Assembly: GCF_002266435.3 (NCBI RefSeq)
Contig: NZ_CP029426.2
Span: 4,246,001 to 4,310,000, forward strand
Length of the DNA: 64,000 bases
Direction: 5' to 3'
DNA from: Bradyrhizobium amphicarpaeae
GTDB taxonomy: Bacteria > Pseudomonadota > Alphaproteobacteria > Rhizobiales > Xanthobacteraceae
The notes below the pieces were generated by a model. That model made no database searches, had not been told where the DNA came from, and was given only the letters and a program-made list of their open reading frames with translations. The stretch's first letter is position 1; the number at the start of each line of letters is the position of its first letter. Both the position numbers and the translations under genes were made by a program. Below, piece after piece: positions 52,323-60,310 of this stretch.

Positions 52323-53558
52323 ATGACTGCCAAGAGCAAGATCACGATATCGCGGCGAACCCTGCTTGCCGGCGCTTCCGGCACGCTGATCGCATCCCGC
52401 GCCTGGGCGCAGCAGCCGGCAGAGGTCAAGGTCGGCCTGCTGGTGCCGATTTCCGGCCTCTATGCCCGTCCGGGAACGGTGATGCGCGAAGGCGCCGAGA
52501 TGGCAATCGACCACATCAACACGCAGGGCGGCATCAAGGCGCTCGGCGGCGCCAAGCTGAAGCTCGTCGTGCTGGATTCCGGCGACACCACCGAGAAGGC
52601 CAAGAACGCCGCCCAGCGCATGGTGGCACAGGAGACCGATCTGGTTGCGGCCAGCGGCGCCTATCTGTCCTCGTTCACGCTCGCCGTGACCGAAGTGACC
52701 GAGCGCGCCAATTTGCCGATGCTCACCCTCTCCTACTCCGACCTGATCACCGAGCGCGGCTTCAAATACGTGTTCCAGACCGCGGCCACCGCGGGGTCGC
52801 AGGCCAAACAGGCATTGCCCCAGCTCATCAAGCTGGCGGAGACGGCCTCCGGCAAGCGGCCGAAGACGGTCGCGATCCTCACCGACAACACGGGCGCCTC
52901 GATCGCCTCGGCAAAGGCAATGCGCGAGGGCCTGCTGGCGGAGAACCAGCTGCAGCTGATCGTCGACGAGACGTTCACCCCGCCGCTGGCGGATGCGACC
53001 TCGCTGGTGCAGAAGATCCGTTCGGCCAAGCCCGACCTGCTGTTCTTCCTGCCGACCGTGATCTCGGACGCAAAACTGCTGCTCGAGAAGATGAACGAGT
53101 TCGGTCTCGGCCAGGGCAAGATCCCGACGATCTCGTTCGGCATCGCGATCGCCGAGCCGGACATGCTGCAGACCGTGAGCCCCGAACTGCTGCAGGGCGT
53201 GTTGACCTGCGTCGCGAGTTGGGGCGCCAAGGGGCATGAGGCGCTGATCGCCGAATTGAAGACCCGCTACAAGGAGCCGTGGATGACGCAGAACGCGATC
53301 TCCACCTACGGCGACATGTGGGTGATCAAGGACGCGCTGGAGAAAGCCGGCAAGGCCGACCGCGTCGCCGTCGGCGAAGCGCTGCGCACCATGGATGGCG
53401 GCCCCTCGAAATACTATCCGCTGGGCGAGATCAAGTTCGACGAGAAGGGCCGCCGCGTCGGCGCCGGCATGACCATCGTGCAGTGGCAAACCGGCATTCC
53501 AGTGACGGTGTTCCCGCCCGAACTCGCGCTGGCAAAACCGTTCTGGCCCAAAAGCTGA
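52323..53558 (+). CDS. ABC-type substrate-binding protein (second of a tandem pair)
   Basis: A 411-residue paralogue of the preceding protein, about 70-75% identical by eye over the mature region and with the same length. It also has a twin-arginine-like signal (ITISRRTLLAGASGTLIASRAWA). Differences cluster around the first strand (LVPISGLYARPGTVMREGAEM) and the domain-2 ligand loops, so ligand range rather than transporter docking may have changed. It starts 31 bp after the first copy. Confidence 0.94.
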   Translation: MTAKSKITISRRTLLAGASGTLIASRAWAQQPAEVKVGLLVPISGLYARPGTVMREGAEMAIDHINTQGGIKALGGAKLKLVVLDSGDTTEKAKNAAQRMVAQETDLVAASGAYLSSFTLAVTEVTERANLPMLTLSYSDLITERGFKYVFQTAATAGSQAKQALPQLIKLAETASGKRPKTVAILTDNTGASIASAKAMREGLLAENQLQLIVDETFTPPLADATSLVQKIRSAKPDLLFFLPTVISDAKLLLEKMNEFGLGQGKIPTISFGIAIAEPDMLQTVSPELLQGVLTCVASWGAKGHEALIAELKTRYKEPWMTQNAISTYGDMWVIKDALEKAGKADRVAVGEALRTMDGGPSKYYPLGEIKFDEKGRRVGAGMTIVQWQTGIPVTVFPPELALAKPFWPKS

Positions 53559-53587
53559 CCACGCCGAACCAAAAAACGGAGAACAAC

Positions 53588-53968
53588 ATGGACAAGGCGA
53601 CCTACGACCGCGGCCTCGAGATCCGCAAGAGCGTGCTCGGCAACGAATTCGTCGACAAGGCGATCGCATCAGCGGACGAATTCAACCGGCCGATGCAGGA
53701 CCTCACCACGGAATATTGCTGGGGTTACGTCTGGGGCCGCGAAGGCCTCACCCGCAAGACGCGCAGCTTCCTCAATCTGGCGATGCTCTGCGCACTCAAC
53801 CGGCCGCACGAGCTGAAGACTCACGTCCGCGGCGCGCTCGCCAATGGCGCGACCAAGGAGGAAATTCGCGAGGTCTTCATGCAGGTCGCGATCTATTGCG
53901 GCGTGCCGGCCGGCGTCGATGCGTTCCGCAACGCGAAGGAAGTCTTCGCCGAGCTCGACAGGAAGTAG
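53588..53968 (+). CDS. Carboxymuconolactone decarboxylase-like protein (second copy)
   Basis: A 126-residue CMD-fold protein (YDRGLEIRKSVLGNEFVDKA; RKTRSFLNLAMLCALNRPHELKTHVRGALANGATKEEIREVFMQVAIYCGVPAGVDAFR). It shares about 60% identity by eye with the first copy on the divergent arm, and the same lack of a CxxC. It begins 29 bp behind the second binding-protein gene. Confidence 0.92.
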   Translation: MDKATYDRGLEIRKSVLGNEFVDKAIASADEFNRPMQDLTTEYCWGYVWGREGLTRKTRSFLNLAMLCALNRPHELKTHVRGALANGATKEEIREVFMQVAIYCGVPAGVDAFRNAKEVFAELDRK

Positions 53969-53984
53969 CGGAGCAGGACTGCAA

Positions 53985-54755
53985 ATGAAGGGCAAATGGG
54001 CACTCGTGACCGGCGCGACTGCGGGCCTCGGCTTCGCCATCGCGGAAGGCCTGGCCGGCGCGGGCGCCAATATTGTCCTGCACGACCTCGTCGCGCCGAA
54101 GCAGGCCGCGGATGATCTCCGCGCCCGCTTCGGCGTGGAGGTCGTCGCAGCCGGCGTCGATCTGTCCCGGCGTGAAGCGATCGAAGCCATGATGGCCGAT
54201 CTGCACGTCCGCTGCGGCGCCATCGATATTCTCGTCAACAACGCCGTTGTCAGGCATTTCTCCGCGATCGAGCAGTTTCCACCTGAGAAGTGGGAGCAGG
54301 CGCTTGCCGTCAATCTGTCGGCGCCGTTCCATCTGATCCGCCTGGCGCTGCCGGCGATGAAGCAGCGCAACTGGGGCCGGATCGTCAATTTGGGCTCGAT
54401 CTATTCGAGCCGCGCGGTCGAGGACCGTATCGACTACGTCACCACCAAGACGGCGATCGCAGGCATGACCCGCGCTGTCGCCATCGAGACGGCGCGCAGC
54501 GGCATCACCTGCAACACGCTCTGCCCCGGCACACTGCCGACGCCCGCGATCCTGAACAAGATCGCGACGATGGCGCAGACCAGCAGCCGTCCCGTCGCGG
54601 ACGTGACGCGCGACTATCTCGGCGAGCGCCAGCCGACGCAGCGCTTCATCGACATGGACGCCGTCGCCGCCATGGTCGTCTTCCTCTGCGGCCCCGCCGC
54701 AAACGACATCACCGGCGCCAGCCTGCCGATCGACGGCGGCTGGTCGGTCGCATGA
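53985..54755 (+). CDS. Short-chain dehydrogenase/reductase (first)
   Basis: A 256-residue SDR. The cofactor motif is TGATAGLGFAIAEGLAGAG, NN-A is present (LVNNAVVRH) and the active site is NLGSIYSS with the catalytic Tyr-x-x-x-Lys in DYVTTK. The C-terminal GASLPIDGGWSVA is typical. It resembles 3-hydroxybutyrate dehydrogenase-like SDRs and probably oxidises a hydroxy acid in the pathway. Confidence 0.94.
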   Translation: MKGKWALVTGATAGLGFAIAEGLAGAGANIVLHDLVAPKQAADDLRARFGVEVVAAGVDLSRREAIEAMMADLHVRCGAIDILVNNAVVRHFSAIEQFPPEKWEQALAVNLSAPFHLIRLALPAMKQRNWGRIVNLGSIYSSRAVEDRIDYVTTKTAIAGMTRAVAIETARSGITCNTLCPGTLPTPAILNKIATMAQTSSRPVADVTRDYLGERQPTQRFIDMDAVAAMVVFLCGPAANDITGASLPIDGGWSVA

Positions 54756-54777
54756 GAACTGGAATGGGAGTGCTGCG

Positions 54778-55518
54778 ATGACTGAACAATCAGGCCAGAC
54801 CGTCGTGCTGACCGGCGCCGCCGGTGGGATGGGGCGCGCCATCACCAAGGCACTGCTCGACAGCGGCCGCCGTGTCGTGCTGGTCGATCGCGACGCCAAG
54901 GCGCTTCAGGAACTGGCGGCGACGGCGGGCGACAAGGTGTTTCCGATCGAGCTCGACATCAGCGATGCCAAGGCCGTCGATCGCCTGCCCGATGCCATTC
55001 CCGGTCATTTCAGGCCGGTCGAAATTCTCATCAACAACGCCGGCCACGACATCGGCGGCCGGACGCGCTTCGACGTCGGTTCTGCAGATGATTGGTCCAA
55101 CATCATCCAGACCAATCTGATCGGCCTGATGCGCGTCACGCGCGCGATCCTCCCCGGCATGGTCCAGCGCAACGCCGGCCATATCGTCAACATCAGTTCC
55201 ATCAACGCGGTACGGATCGTGCCCGACATGGCGGCGTACAGCACCAGCAAGGCGGGCGTGCACATGTTCACCGAGACCCTGCGCGGCGAGTTGGCCGACA
55301 CGGCGATAAGGGTCACCGAACTGCAGCCCGGCCTGACCCGGACCAACATCATCCTGACCCGCTACCGCGGCGATACGCAGAAGGAAAAAGACTATTTCGA
55401 CCAGTTCAGGATGGCGCTCGATCCGGCCGATATCGCCCGTTCGATCGTCTTCGCGCTCGACCAGCCCGCCCACGTTCAAATTGCCGAAATGATGATTCTG
55501 CCTGTAAACCGGTACTGA
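54778..55518 (+). CDS. Short-chain dehydrogenase/reductase (second)
   Basis: A 246-residue SDR with TGAAGGMGRAITKALLDSG, INNAGHDIGG, NISSINAVR and YSTSKAGVHMFTETLRGEL. The C-terminal part (RYRGDTQKEKDYFDQFRMALDPADIARSIVFALDQPAHVQIAEMMILP) follows the YdfG-type pattern, which dehydrogenates 3-hydroxy acids or serine. It starts 22 bp after the first SDR and ends 23 bp before the regulator gene. Confidence 0.94.
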   Translation: MTEQSGQTVVLTGAAGGMGRAITKALLDSGRRVVLVDRDAKALQELAATAGDKVFPIELDISDAKAVDRLPDAIPGHFRPVEILINNAGHDIGGRTRFDVGSADDWSNIIQTNLIGLMRVTRAILPGMVQRNAGHIVNISSINAVRIVPDMAAYSTSKAGVHMFTETLRGELADTAIRVTELQPGLTRTNIILTRYRGDTQKEKDYFDQFRMALDPADIARSIVFALDQPAHVQIAEMMILPVNRY

Positions 55519-55541
55519 GTTTTCCCGAACAGGACCCGGAC

Positions 55542-56258
55542 ATGGAAAGACGTAGCGAATTGCAGTCGACACTCCGCATCGAAGACGTCCCGACCGTCCG
55601 GGCGATGGTGGCGCAGAAGCTGCGTGAGGCGATCATGTCGGGAACGCTGAAGCCGGGCCAACGCCTGGTCGAGCGCGAGCTCTGCGAGATGATGGGCGTC
55701 AGCCGCCCCTCGATCCGCGAGGCGCTGCGTGCGCTCGAGGCCGACGGGCTGGTCAATATGGTCCCGCACCGCGGCCCCGTGGTGTCCACCATCAGCCTCG
55801 AAGAAGCCCGGCAGCTCTACGCGGCGCGCGCCGTGCTCGAAGGCTTCGCCGGCCGCGAATGCGCCAGGCTTCACGACCCCGAAGTCGCCCGCCGGATCGG
55901 CGACGCCCTGACGCGGCTGAAGGCGGCCGCGGCCAGGCAGGACCTCGTCGGGTGCCTCGAAGCGAAAACCGACTTCTACGCGGCGCTGATCGGCGGCTGC
56001 CGCAATGCGTTTATCCAGCGCATGCTCAAGCCCCTGCACGACCGCATCCAGCTGTTGCGGATCACGTCGATGTCGCAACCGAAGCGGATCAACAAGAGCC
56101 TTCGCGAGGTCACCGCGATCTGGCGCGCGATCCAGAACGGCGATGCGGATCTCGCCGAGCGCTGCTGCGTCGACCACATCAACGCGGCCGCGGTGGCCGC
56201 ACTCGACATGATCGAAAAATCGTCGGCGGCCAAGGAGGCGGCGCCTTCCGACGACTAG
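55542..56258 (+). CDS. GntR-family transcriptional regulator, FadR/FCD subfamily
   Basis: A 238-residue repressor. The N-terminal winged helix (LREAIMSGTLKPGQRLVERELCEMMGVSRPSIREALRALEADGLVNMVPHRGPVV, about 27-82) is followed by an FCD ligand-binding helical bundle, where the metal-binding histidines of the family would lie. FCD regulators bind carboxylates. It is within the operon it probably controls; a matching operator lies at 45080-45090. Confidence 0.93.
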   Translation: MERRSELQSTLRIEDVPTVRAMVAQKLREAIMSGTLKPGQRLVERELCEMMGVSRPSIREALRALEADGLVNMVPHRGPVVSTISLEEARQLYAARAVLEGFAGRECARLHDPEVARRIGDALTRLKAAAARQDLVGCLEAKTDFYAALIGGCRNAFIQRMLKPLHDRIQLLRITSMSQPKRINKSLREVTAIWRAIQNGDADLAERCCVDHINAAAVAALDMIEKSSAAKEAAPSDD

Positions 56259-56282
56259 AACAATGCCGCCAGGGAGTGTTCG

Positions 56283-57257
56283 ATGAAGTTTCTCGTACGA
56301 TCGCTGTTCCTGTTCCTCCTGCTCTGCCCAGGTGACGCGGCGGTCGCGGACGACTACCCCGTCCGCCCCGTCACGATGATCGTGCCGTTCTCCGCCGGCG
56401 GCCCGGGCGACGTCATCGCGCGCATCCTCGGCAGCGCCATGAGCGCGACGCTGAAGCAGTCCGTCGTCGTCGAGAACGTGGTCGGCGCCGGCGGTACGCT
56501 CGGCACCAACCGCGTCGCCAAGGCGGCTCCTGACGGCTACACGCTGCTGCTGATGCATGTCGGCCAGGCCACCGCGCCTTCCCTCTACGCCAAGCTGCCG
56601 TTCGACCCGGTCGGTGACTTCGCCCCGATCGGGCTCGTCACCGACGTTCCGATGATCCTGGTGGCGCGGCCGAACTTCCCGGCCAAGGATTTGAGCGAGA
56701 TGATCGCCCGGATCCGCAGCGAGGGTGACAAGATGACTTTCGGCAATGTCGGTCTCGGCTCGGCCTCACAGCTCTGCGGCCTGATGTTCATGAGCACCAC
56801 CGACACGAAGCTCTCGCAGATCTATTACAAGGGCGGCGGACCGGCGCTGAACGACATCATCGCCGGCCATATCGACGTTTATTGCGATCCCGCGACGGGG
56901 CCGACGCCGTACATCCAGTCGAAGACGATCAAGGGCTATGCCATCACCAGCAAGACGCGTGTCGCGACGCTGCCGGATGTGCCGACCTCGGCCGAAGCCG
57001 GCGTCCCCGAATTCAATGTCACGACCTGGTACGGCCTCTACGCGCCGCGCGGCACGCCGAAGCCGGTGCTCGATCATCTGGTCGGCGCGCTGCAGACGGC
57101 GCTGAAGGATCCCGCTTTGGTCAGCCGTTTCGCCGAGCTGAGCATGGCGCCGGTCGAGACCGAGCGCGCGACGCCGGAAGCGCTGGAGACCTTCCTGAAA
57201 GCCGAGATCGGCAAATGGGGACGGATCATCAAGGCGGCCGGGATCGAGCCGCAATAG
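56283..57257 (+). CDS. Tripartite tricarboxylate transporter substrate-binding protein (Bug family)
   Basis: A 324-residue periplasmic receptor: signal peptide to about residue 22, then DDYPVRPVTMIVPFSAGGPGDVIARILG, AAPDGYTLLLMHVGQATAPSLY and the DVPTSAEAGVPEFNVTTWYGLYAPRGTPKPVLDHL segment of Bug proteins. Ligands in this family are usually carboxylates such as citrate, tartrate, nicotinate or terephthalate. TctA/TctB membrane subunits are not in the window, so this is an orphan receptor or a signalling-only binder. Confidence 0.94.
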   Translation: MKFLVRSLFLFLLLCPGDAAVADDYPVRPVTMIVPFSAGGPGDVIARILGSAMSATLKQSVVVENVVGAGGTLGTNRVAKAAPDGYTLLLMHVGQATAPSLYAKLPFDPVGDFAPIGLVTDVPMILVARPNFPAKDLSEMIARIRSEGDKMTFGNVGLGSASQLCGLMFMSTTDTKLSQIYYKGGGPALNDIIAGHIDVYCDPATGPTPYIQSKTIKGYAITSKTRVATLPDVPTSAEAGVPEFNVTTWYGLYAPRGTPKPVLDHLVGALQTALKDPALVSRFAELSMAPVETERATPEALETFLKAEIGKWGRIIKAAGIEPQ

Positions 57258-57273
57258 GCGCCGGAGCGATCCG

Positions 57274-57310
57274 AAGGTGTGCACGCTGCTCATTGAGCAG
57301 GGCACACCTT
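57274..57310 (+). terminator. Cruciform-type hairpin behind the Bug-protein gene
   Basis: An outer 9-bp stem AAGGTGTGC / GCACACCTT (57274-57282 with 57302-57310) encloses a second perfect stem CTGCTC-ATT-GAGCAG (57286-57300), joined by a small asymmetric bulge. It starts 16 bp behind the stop codon. There is no T-run; it may act as a terminator or mRNA stabiliser. Confidence 0.55.
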
Positions 57311-57326
57311 GAAATTCTGGAACCCC

Positions 57327-57359
57327 CATGTTAGACAAAAATGAATTTTGTCTAACATG
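57327..57359 (+). promoter_or_regulatory. Perfect 14-bp inverted repeat, likely toxin-antitoxin operator
   Basis: CATGTTAGACAAAA (57327-57340), a 5-nt centre and TTTTGTCTAACATG (57346-57359) form a perfect palindrome that ends 11 bp before the antitoxin ATG. It overlaps the -10 region of a promoter candidate (TTGAAA at 57309, TAGACA at 57332), the usual layout for autorepression by a toxin-antitoxin complex. Confidence 0.65.
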
Positions 57360-57370
57360 AGCAAATTGCC

Positions 57371-57739
57371 ATGACAAAAGGATCAGCAAGCAAATTCCCA
57401 ACGCGCCAGGGCAAGCGAGCACACGGCGCGGCCAAGGGTAGCTCGGGGCAAAAGGCTCATCGGGAGCCAGCGACGAGCCGGCTTGTCGAGAGCAACGCGC
57501 GGTTCGAAGCGGTTATGCGGGCGGCGGAAAAGTCGGGCCTCCTGAGCGAAAAAGGTGGCCGGATCGGCGGCAGGGTGAGCCCCGCCTTGCTGAGGCAGGC
57601 TAAACGGCAGACAGGCATCAAAACGGATACAGACTTGATCGAGTTTGCCCTGGCGACGGTCGCGCTCGATGACAATTTCGCAGACGCGTTCAAGGAGTCT
57701 CGCGCCACGGTCGATCCGAAGCTGAAGCTTGGCTTTTAG
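57371..57739 (+). CDS. Probable antitoxin (partner of the PIN toxin)
   Basis: A 122-residue basic protein. The first 50 residues are disordered-looking (Lys, Ser, Gly, Ala). The later part (GGRVSPALLRQAKRQTGIKTDTDLIEFALATVALDDNFADAFKESRATVDPKLKLGF) has the pattern of a DNA-binding ribbon-helix-helix-like antitoxin: R-x-S-L-x-x-x-A followed by a short helix-turn-helix. It overlaps or directly abuts the downstream PIN gene. The call is from operon position and fold reading, not from a named family. Confidence 0.7.
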   Translation: MTKGSASKFPTRQGKRAHGAAKGSSGQKAHREPATSRLVESNARFEAVMRAAEKSGLLSEKGGRIGGRVSPALLRQAKRQTGIKTDTDLIEFALATVALDDNFADAFKESRATVDPKLKLGF

Positions 57740-57740
57740 A

Positions 57741-58307
57741 GTGGCGGAGTTGGATTTCGACGCTGTCCGGCGGTGGGCGCGCTTCGATCCGCAAAGAACC
57801 CTGGCACGACGAAGAGACAACGAGCTCCCGTTCGCCGATCCGAATTCAATCGGCGGACAAGGACTCTTGCTCGATACATCGGTGTACATCGATCAGATGC
57901 AAGGTCGTTCGCCAAGACTGCTGGACGATTTGATCGCGCAGCGACAGGTCAATCATTCGACTGTCGCCATCCAGGAACTGATGTACACGGTCGGCGTCTT
58001 GGATCCATCCGACGCGCGAACCGCCGGTGTTATTGAAGTGATCGGCAAGCAGATCAGAGCAATGCCACCACATCGTGTCTTTGCGCCGGACATCGAGGTC
58101 CTCGGACGCGCTGCGCTGTTGTCGGGGATACTCTGCCGTCTCCAAGGCTACGAGAAGGGCGCCAAGCTTCGCGCTCTCCAGGATTGCGTGCTATTCCTTC
58201 AAGCGCAAAAGCTAGGCTTGGTTGTCCTGACCGCGAACGTCGGCGACTACGATATTCTACTCCAGCTCATTCCATCAGGGCGCGCTCTGTTCTATCGCGC
58301 GAAATAA
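57741..58307 (+). CDS. PIN-domain protein, probable toxin
   Basis: A 188-residue protein with a PIN ribonuclease domain from about residue 40: LLLDTSVYIDQMQG gives the first acidic residue (Asp45), IQELMYTVG the Glu, and LQDCVLFLQAQKLGLVVLTANVGDYDIL the later Asp and the conserved T-N-x-x-D motif. PIN toxins cleave RNA. The start at GTG is two bases behind the antitoxin stop; a TTG 12 nt earlier, overlapping the antitoxin, is an alternative. The first 40 residues are basic and not part of the standard domain. Confidence 0.82.
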   Translation: MAELDFDAVRRWARFDPQRTLARRRDNELPFADPNSIGGQGLLLDTSVYIDQMQGRSPRLLDDLIAQRQVNHSTVAIQELMYTVGVLDPSDARTAGVIEVIGKQIRAMPPHRVFAPDIEVLGRAALLSGILCRLQGYEKGAKLRALQDCVLFLQAQKLGLVVLTANVGDYDILLQLIPSGRALFYRAK

Positions 58308-58630
58308 ACTCTTCTCCGAGGAAGAAGCCGCAGAGCTTGAACGCGCGCCAAGGTGCACTTGCCGCAGTAATCTGCAACCTTGATGTTCAGTTCGATTTCT
58401 ACGCTGGGGTGACTCCGGTCGCCCTTCGAGCTCACCGCTGGTGTCGGCATTTTGCCTGCCACGACCGCTCCGTAGGGGCAAAGAACAATCACTTGAACGT
58501 TCGTAACCGCGGCTGAACCGCAAAACAGCTTGACGATGGCGCCAACACCAAATGTAATGTTATAACATAACATGTTCGGTCCCAATGCCTCGCCGTCCCC
58601 GTATCCCCTTGAAAAGACTGTTCGATCTCC
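58308..58630. other. Intergenic region upstream of the COG0523 gene
   Basis: About 320 bp between the toxin gene and the GTPase gene, with no gene recognised. Its right end carries the Zur-box palindrome at 58552-58573; the rest shows no feature I can name. Confidence 0.6.
58552..58573 (+). promoter_or_regulatory. Zur box upstream of the COG0523 GTPase gene
   Basis: A 22-bp AT-rich palindrome with one mismatched pair, containing GTAATGTTATAACATAAC (58554-58571) with the perfect ATGTTATAACAT core. It matches alphaproteobacterial Zur operators and stands out in this GC-rich DNA. It lies about 60 bp before the start codon of a zinc-related GTPase gene, so the gene is probably derepressed in zinc starvation. 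Confidence 0.75.
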
Positions 58631-59845
58631 ATGCGAAAACTCCCCGTCACCGTCTTGTCCGGCTTCCTCGGGGCTGGAAAGACCACTTTGCTGAACCACG
58701 TCCTGAACAACCGGCACGGCCTGAAAGTGGCGGTGATCGTGAACGACATGAGCGAGGTGAACATCGATGCGGATTTGGTCCGCGATGGCGGTGCGAACCT
58801 GTCCAGGACTGACGAGAAGCTGGTCGAGATGACCAACGGCTGCATCTGCTGCACGCTGCGCGACGACCTCCTGAAGGAGGTCCGCGCCCTCGCCGAAAAC
58901 GACCGGTTCGATTATCTGCTGATCGAATCCACCGGCATCTCCGAGCCGCTGCCGGTTGCGGCGACTTTCGACTTCCGCTCCGAGGACGGCGAAAGCCTCT
59001 CCGACGTGGCACGCCTCGACACCATGGTCACCGTGGTCGATGCGGTGAATCTGCTGAGGGATTATTCGTCGACGGATTTCCTCGAGCAGCGCGGCGAAGC
59101 GCTGGCGAACGACAAGCGCACGCTGGTCGATCTTCTCGTCGAGCAGATCGAGTTTGCCGACGTGATCGTGCTCAACAAGGTCGATGACGCCTTGCCGGCG
59201 CAACGCGAAGCCGCGCGAAAGATCATCCGGGCGCTCAATCCGGACGCAGAGCTGATCGAAGCCAACCACAGCCGGGTCCCCTTCGATCGGATACTCGACA
59301 CCGGCCGGTTCGACTTCGAAAAGGCGCAAGCGCATCCGCTCTGGTTCAAGGAGCTTTACGGTTTCGCCGATCACGTGCCGGAGACGGAGGAATACGGCGT
59401 CACCAGTTTCGTCTATCGCGCGCGCCGGCCGTTCGATCCCGAAAAATTCGACAAGTTCGTGCGAGAACCCTGGCCCGGTGTCATCCGCGGCAAGGGACAT
59501 TTCTGGCTGGCGACGCGCCCGCAATGGCTTGGCGAGATCAGCCAGGCCGGCGCGATCACGCGCACCGAGGCGCTCGGATTCTGGTGGGCGAGCGTGCCTG
59601 CGGAACGCTGGCCGGACGACCCGTTCTGGCGCAAGCGATTGCGCGCAAATTGGAACGACGTCTATGGCGATCGTCGCCAGGAAATCGTGTTCATCGGCGC
59701 GGGCATGGACGAGAGCGCACTTCGGGCCCGCCTGGACGCCTGCCTGGTCCCGGGCAAGCCGGCCATGAACGTCACGGAATGGGCGAAGCTCGCAGACCCG
59801 TTTCCAGTCTGGCGGCGCGCGGACGAAGTCGTGGTCCACGAATGA
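58631..59845 (+). CDS. COG0523 (CobW-family) GTPase, zinc-responsive metallochaperone
   Basis: A 404-residue G3E-family GTPase. [18 protein letters not shown] holds the P-loop (residues 11-18), the metal-binding CICC is at Cys71/73/74, [11 protein letters not shown] is the switch region and LNKVDD the specificity motif (NKxD). The C-terminal CobW domain follows. ZigA-type members deliver zinc to client enzymes in zinc starvation, and the upstream Zur box supports that role here rather than cobalamin synthesis. Confidence 0.93.
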   Translation: MRKLPVTVLSGFLGAGKTTLLNHVLNNRHGLKVAVIVNDMSEVNIDADLVRDGGANLSRTDEKLVEMTNGCICCTLRDDLLKEVRALAENDRFDYLLIESTGISEPLPVAATFDFRSEDGESLSDVARLDTMVTVVDAVNLLRDYSSTDFLEQRGEALANDKRTLVDLLVEQIEFADVIVLNKVDDALPAQREAARKIIRALNPDAELIEANHSRVPFDRILDTGRFDFEKAQAHPLWFKELYGFADHVPETEEYGVTSFVYRARRPFDPEKFDKFVREPWPGVIRGKGHFWLATRPQWLGEISQAGAITRTEALGFWWASVPAERWPDDPFWRKRLRANWNDVYGDRRQEIVFIGAGMDESALRARLDACLVPGKPAMNVTEWAKLADPFPVWRRADEVVVHE

Positions 59846-60027
59846 CCAAGATCGTCCGCTTCGCCTCCAAATCAGAACTCGAGCGGCAGCGCCTCATTCG
59901 CGAGGCGCGCGCGATCTACGACAGCATCTTCCCGCCGGACATCCCTGCCGGCGGCTGCGCACATGATCCGTCGGGTCAACCGGCGGCGCACGAGGCGGCC
60001 GCCGAAATCCAGTCCAAACGACAATGA
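59842..60027 (+). CDS. Small conserved protein, translationally coupled to the GTPase gene
   Basis: A 61-residue protein ([32 protein letters not shown], then GGCAHDPS) whose ATG overlaps the stop of the COG0523 gene in an ATGA junction. Function unknown. The coupling suggests a role in the same zinc response, possibly as a small metal-binding partner (one Cys and one His near the C-terminus). Confidence 0.65.
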   Translation: MTKIVRFASKSELERQRLIREARAIYDSIFPPDIPAGGCAHDPSGQPAAHEAAAEIQSKRQ

Positions 60028-60035
60028 TATGAAGG

Positions 60036-60120
60036 TGGTGCGCTCGGAGGGACTCGAACCCCCACGATTTTACTCACTGCCACCTCAAGGCAGCGCGTCT
60101 ACCAATTCCGCCACGAGCGC
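60036..60120 (-). tRNA. tRNA-Leu (anticodon GAG), CCA encoded
   Basis: On the minus strand the acceptor stem GCGCTCG pairs with CGAGCGC, followed by discriminator A and an encoded CCA. The D-loop has GGAATTGGTAGACGC, the anticodon stem-loop is CTGCC-TTGAGGT-GGCAG with anticodon GAG (leucine), the long class II variable arm follows, and the T-loop GGTTCGAGTCC is standard. Confidence 0.97.
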
Positions 60121-60272
60121 TTTGGGGATGCCGGCTTGAGGCCTGAAGGCCAGCCGGATCAACGGCGCCGATCTAACAAATCCATCAGAGGGGTACAAGC
60201 CTGCAAAGGCCCTGAATTCCACAGCTTTGCAGGAAAGTTCCTGGCCTGGCCCCGAATCGGCCCTCGCCGCAG

Positions 60273-60310
60273 GCCCCGGCCGCTACCGCGTGCCCCGGCC
60301 GCTACCGCGT
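60273..60310. repeat. Two tandem copies of a 19-bp unit
   Basis: The unit GCCCCGGCCGCTACCGCGT occurs twice without a gap (60273-60291 and 60292-60310). The second copy contains the stop codon of the FliN-like gene. It is a recent duplication of the gene's 3' end. Confidence 0.85.

Noticed and set aside
51068..53669. Two long antisense frames over the binding-protein pair
   Set aside because: They repeat each other because the genes below are duplicates; composition is dominated by Arg, His, Leu and Asp with no recognisable family.
58292..59839. 515-codon antisense frame over the COG0523 gene
   Set aside because: The plus-strand gene has all G3E GTPase motifs; the antisense protein has none.
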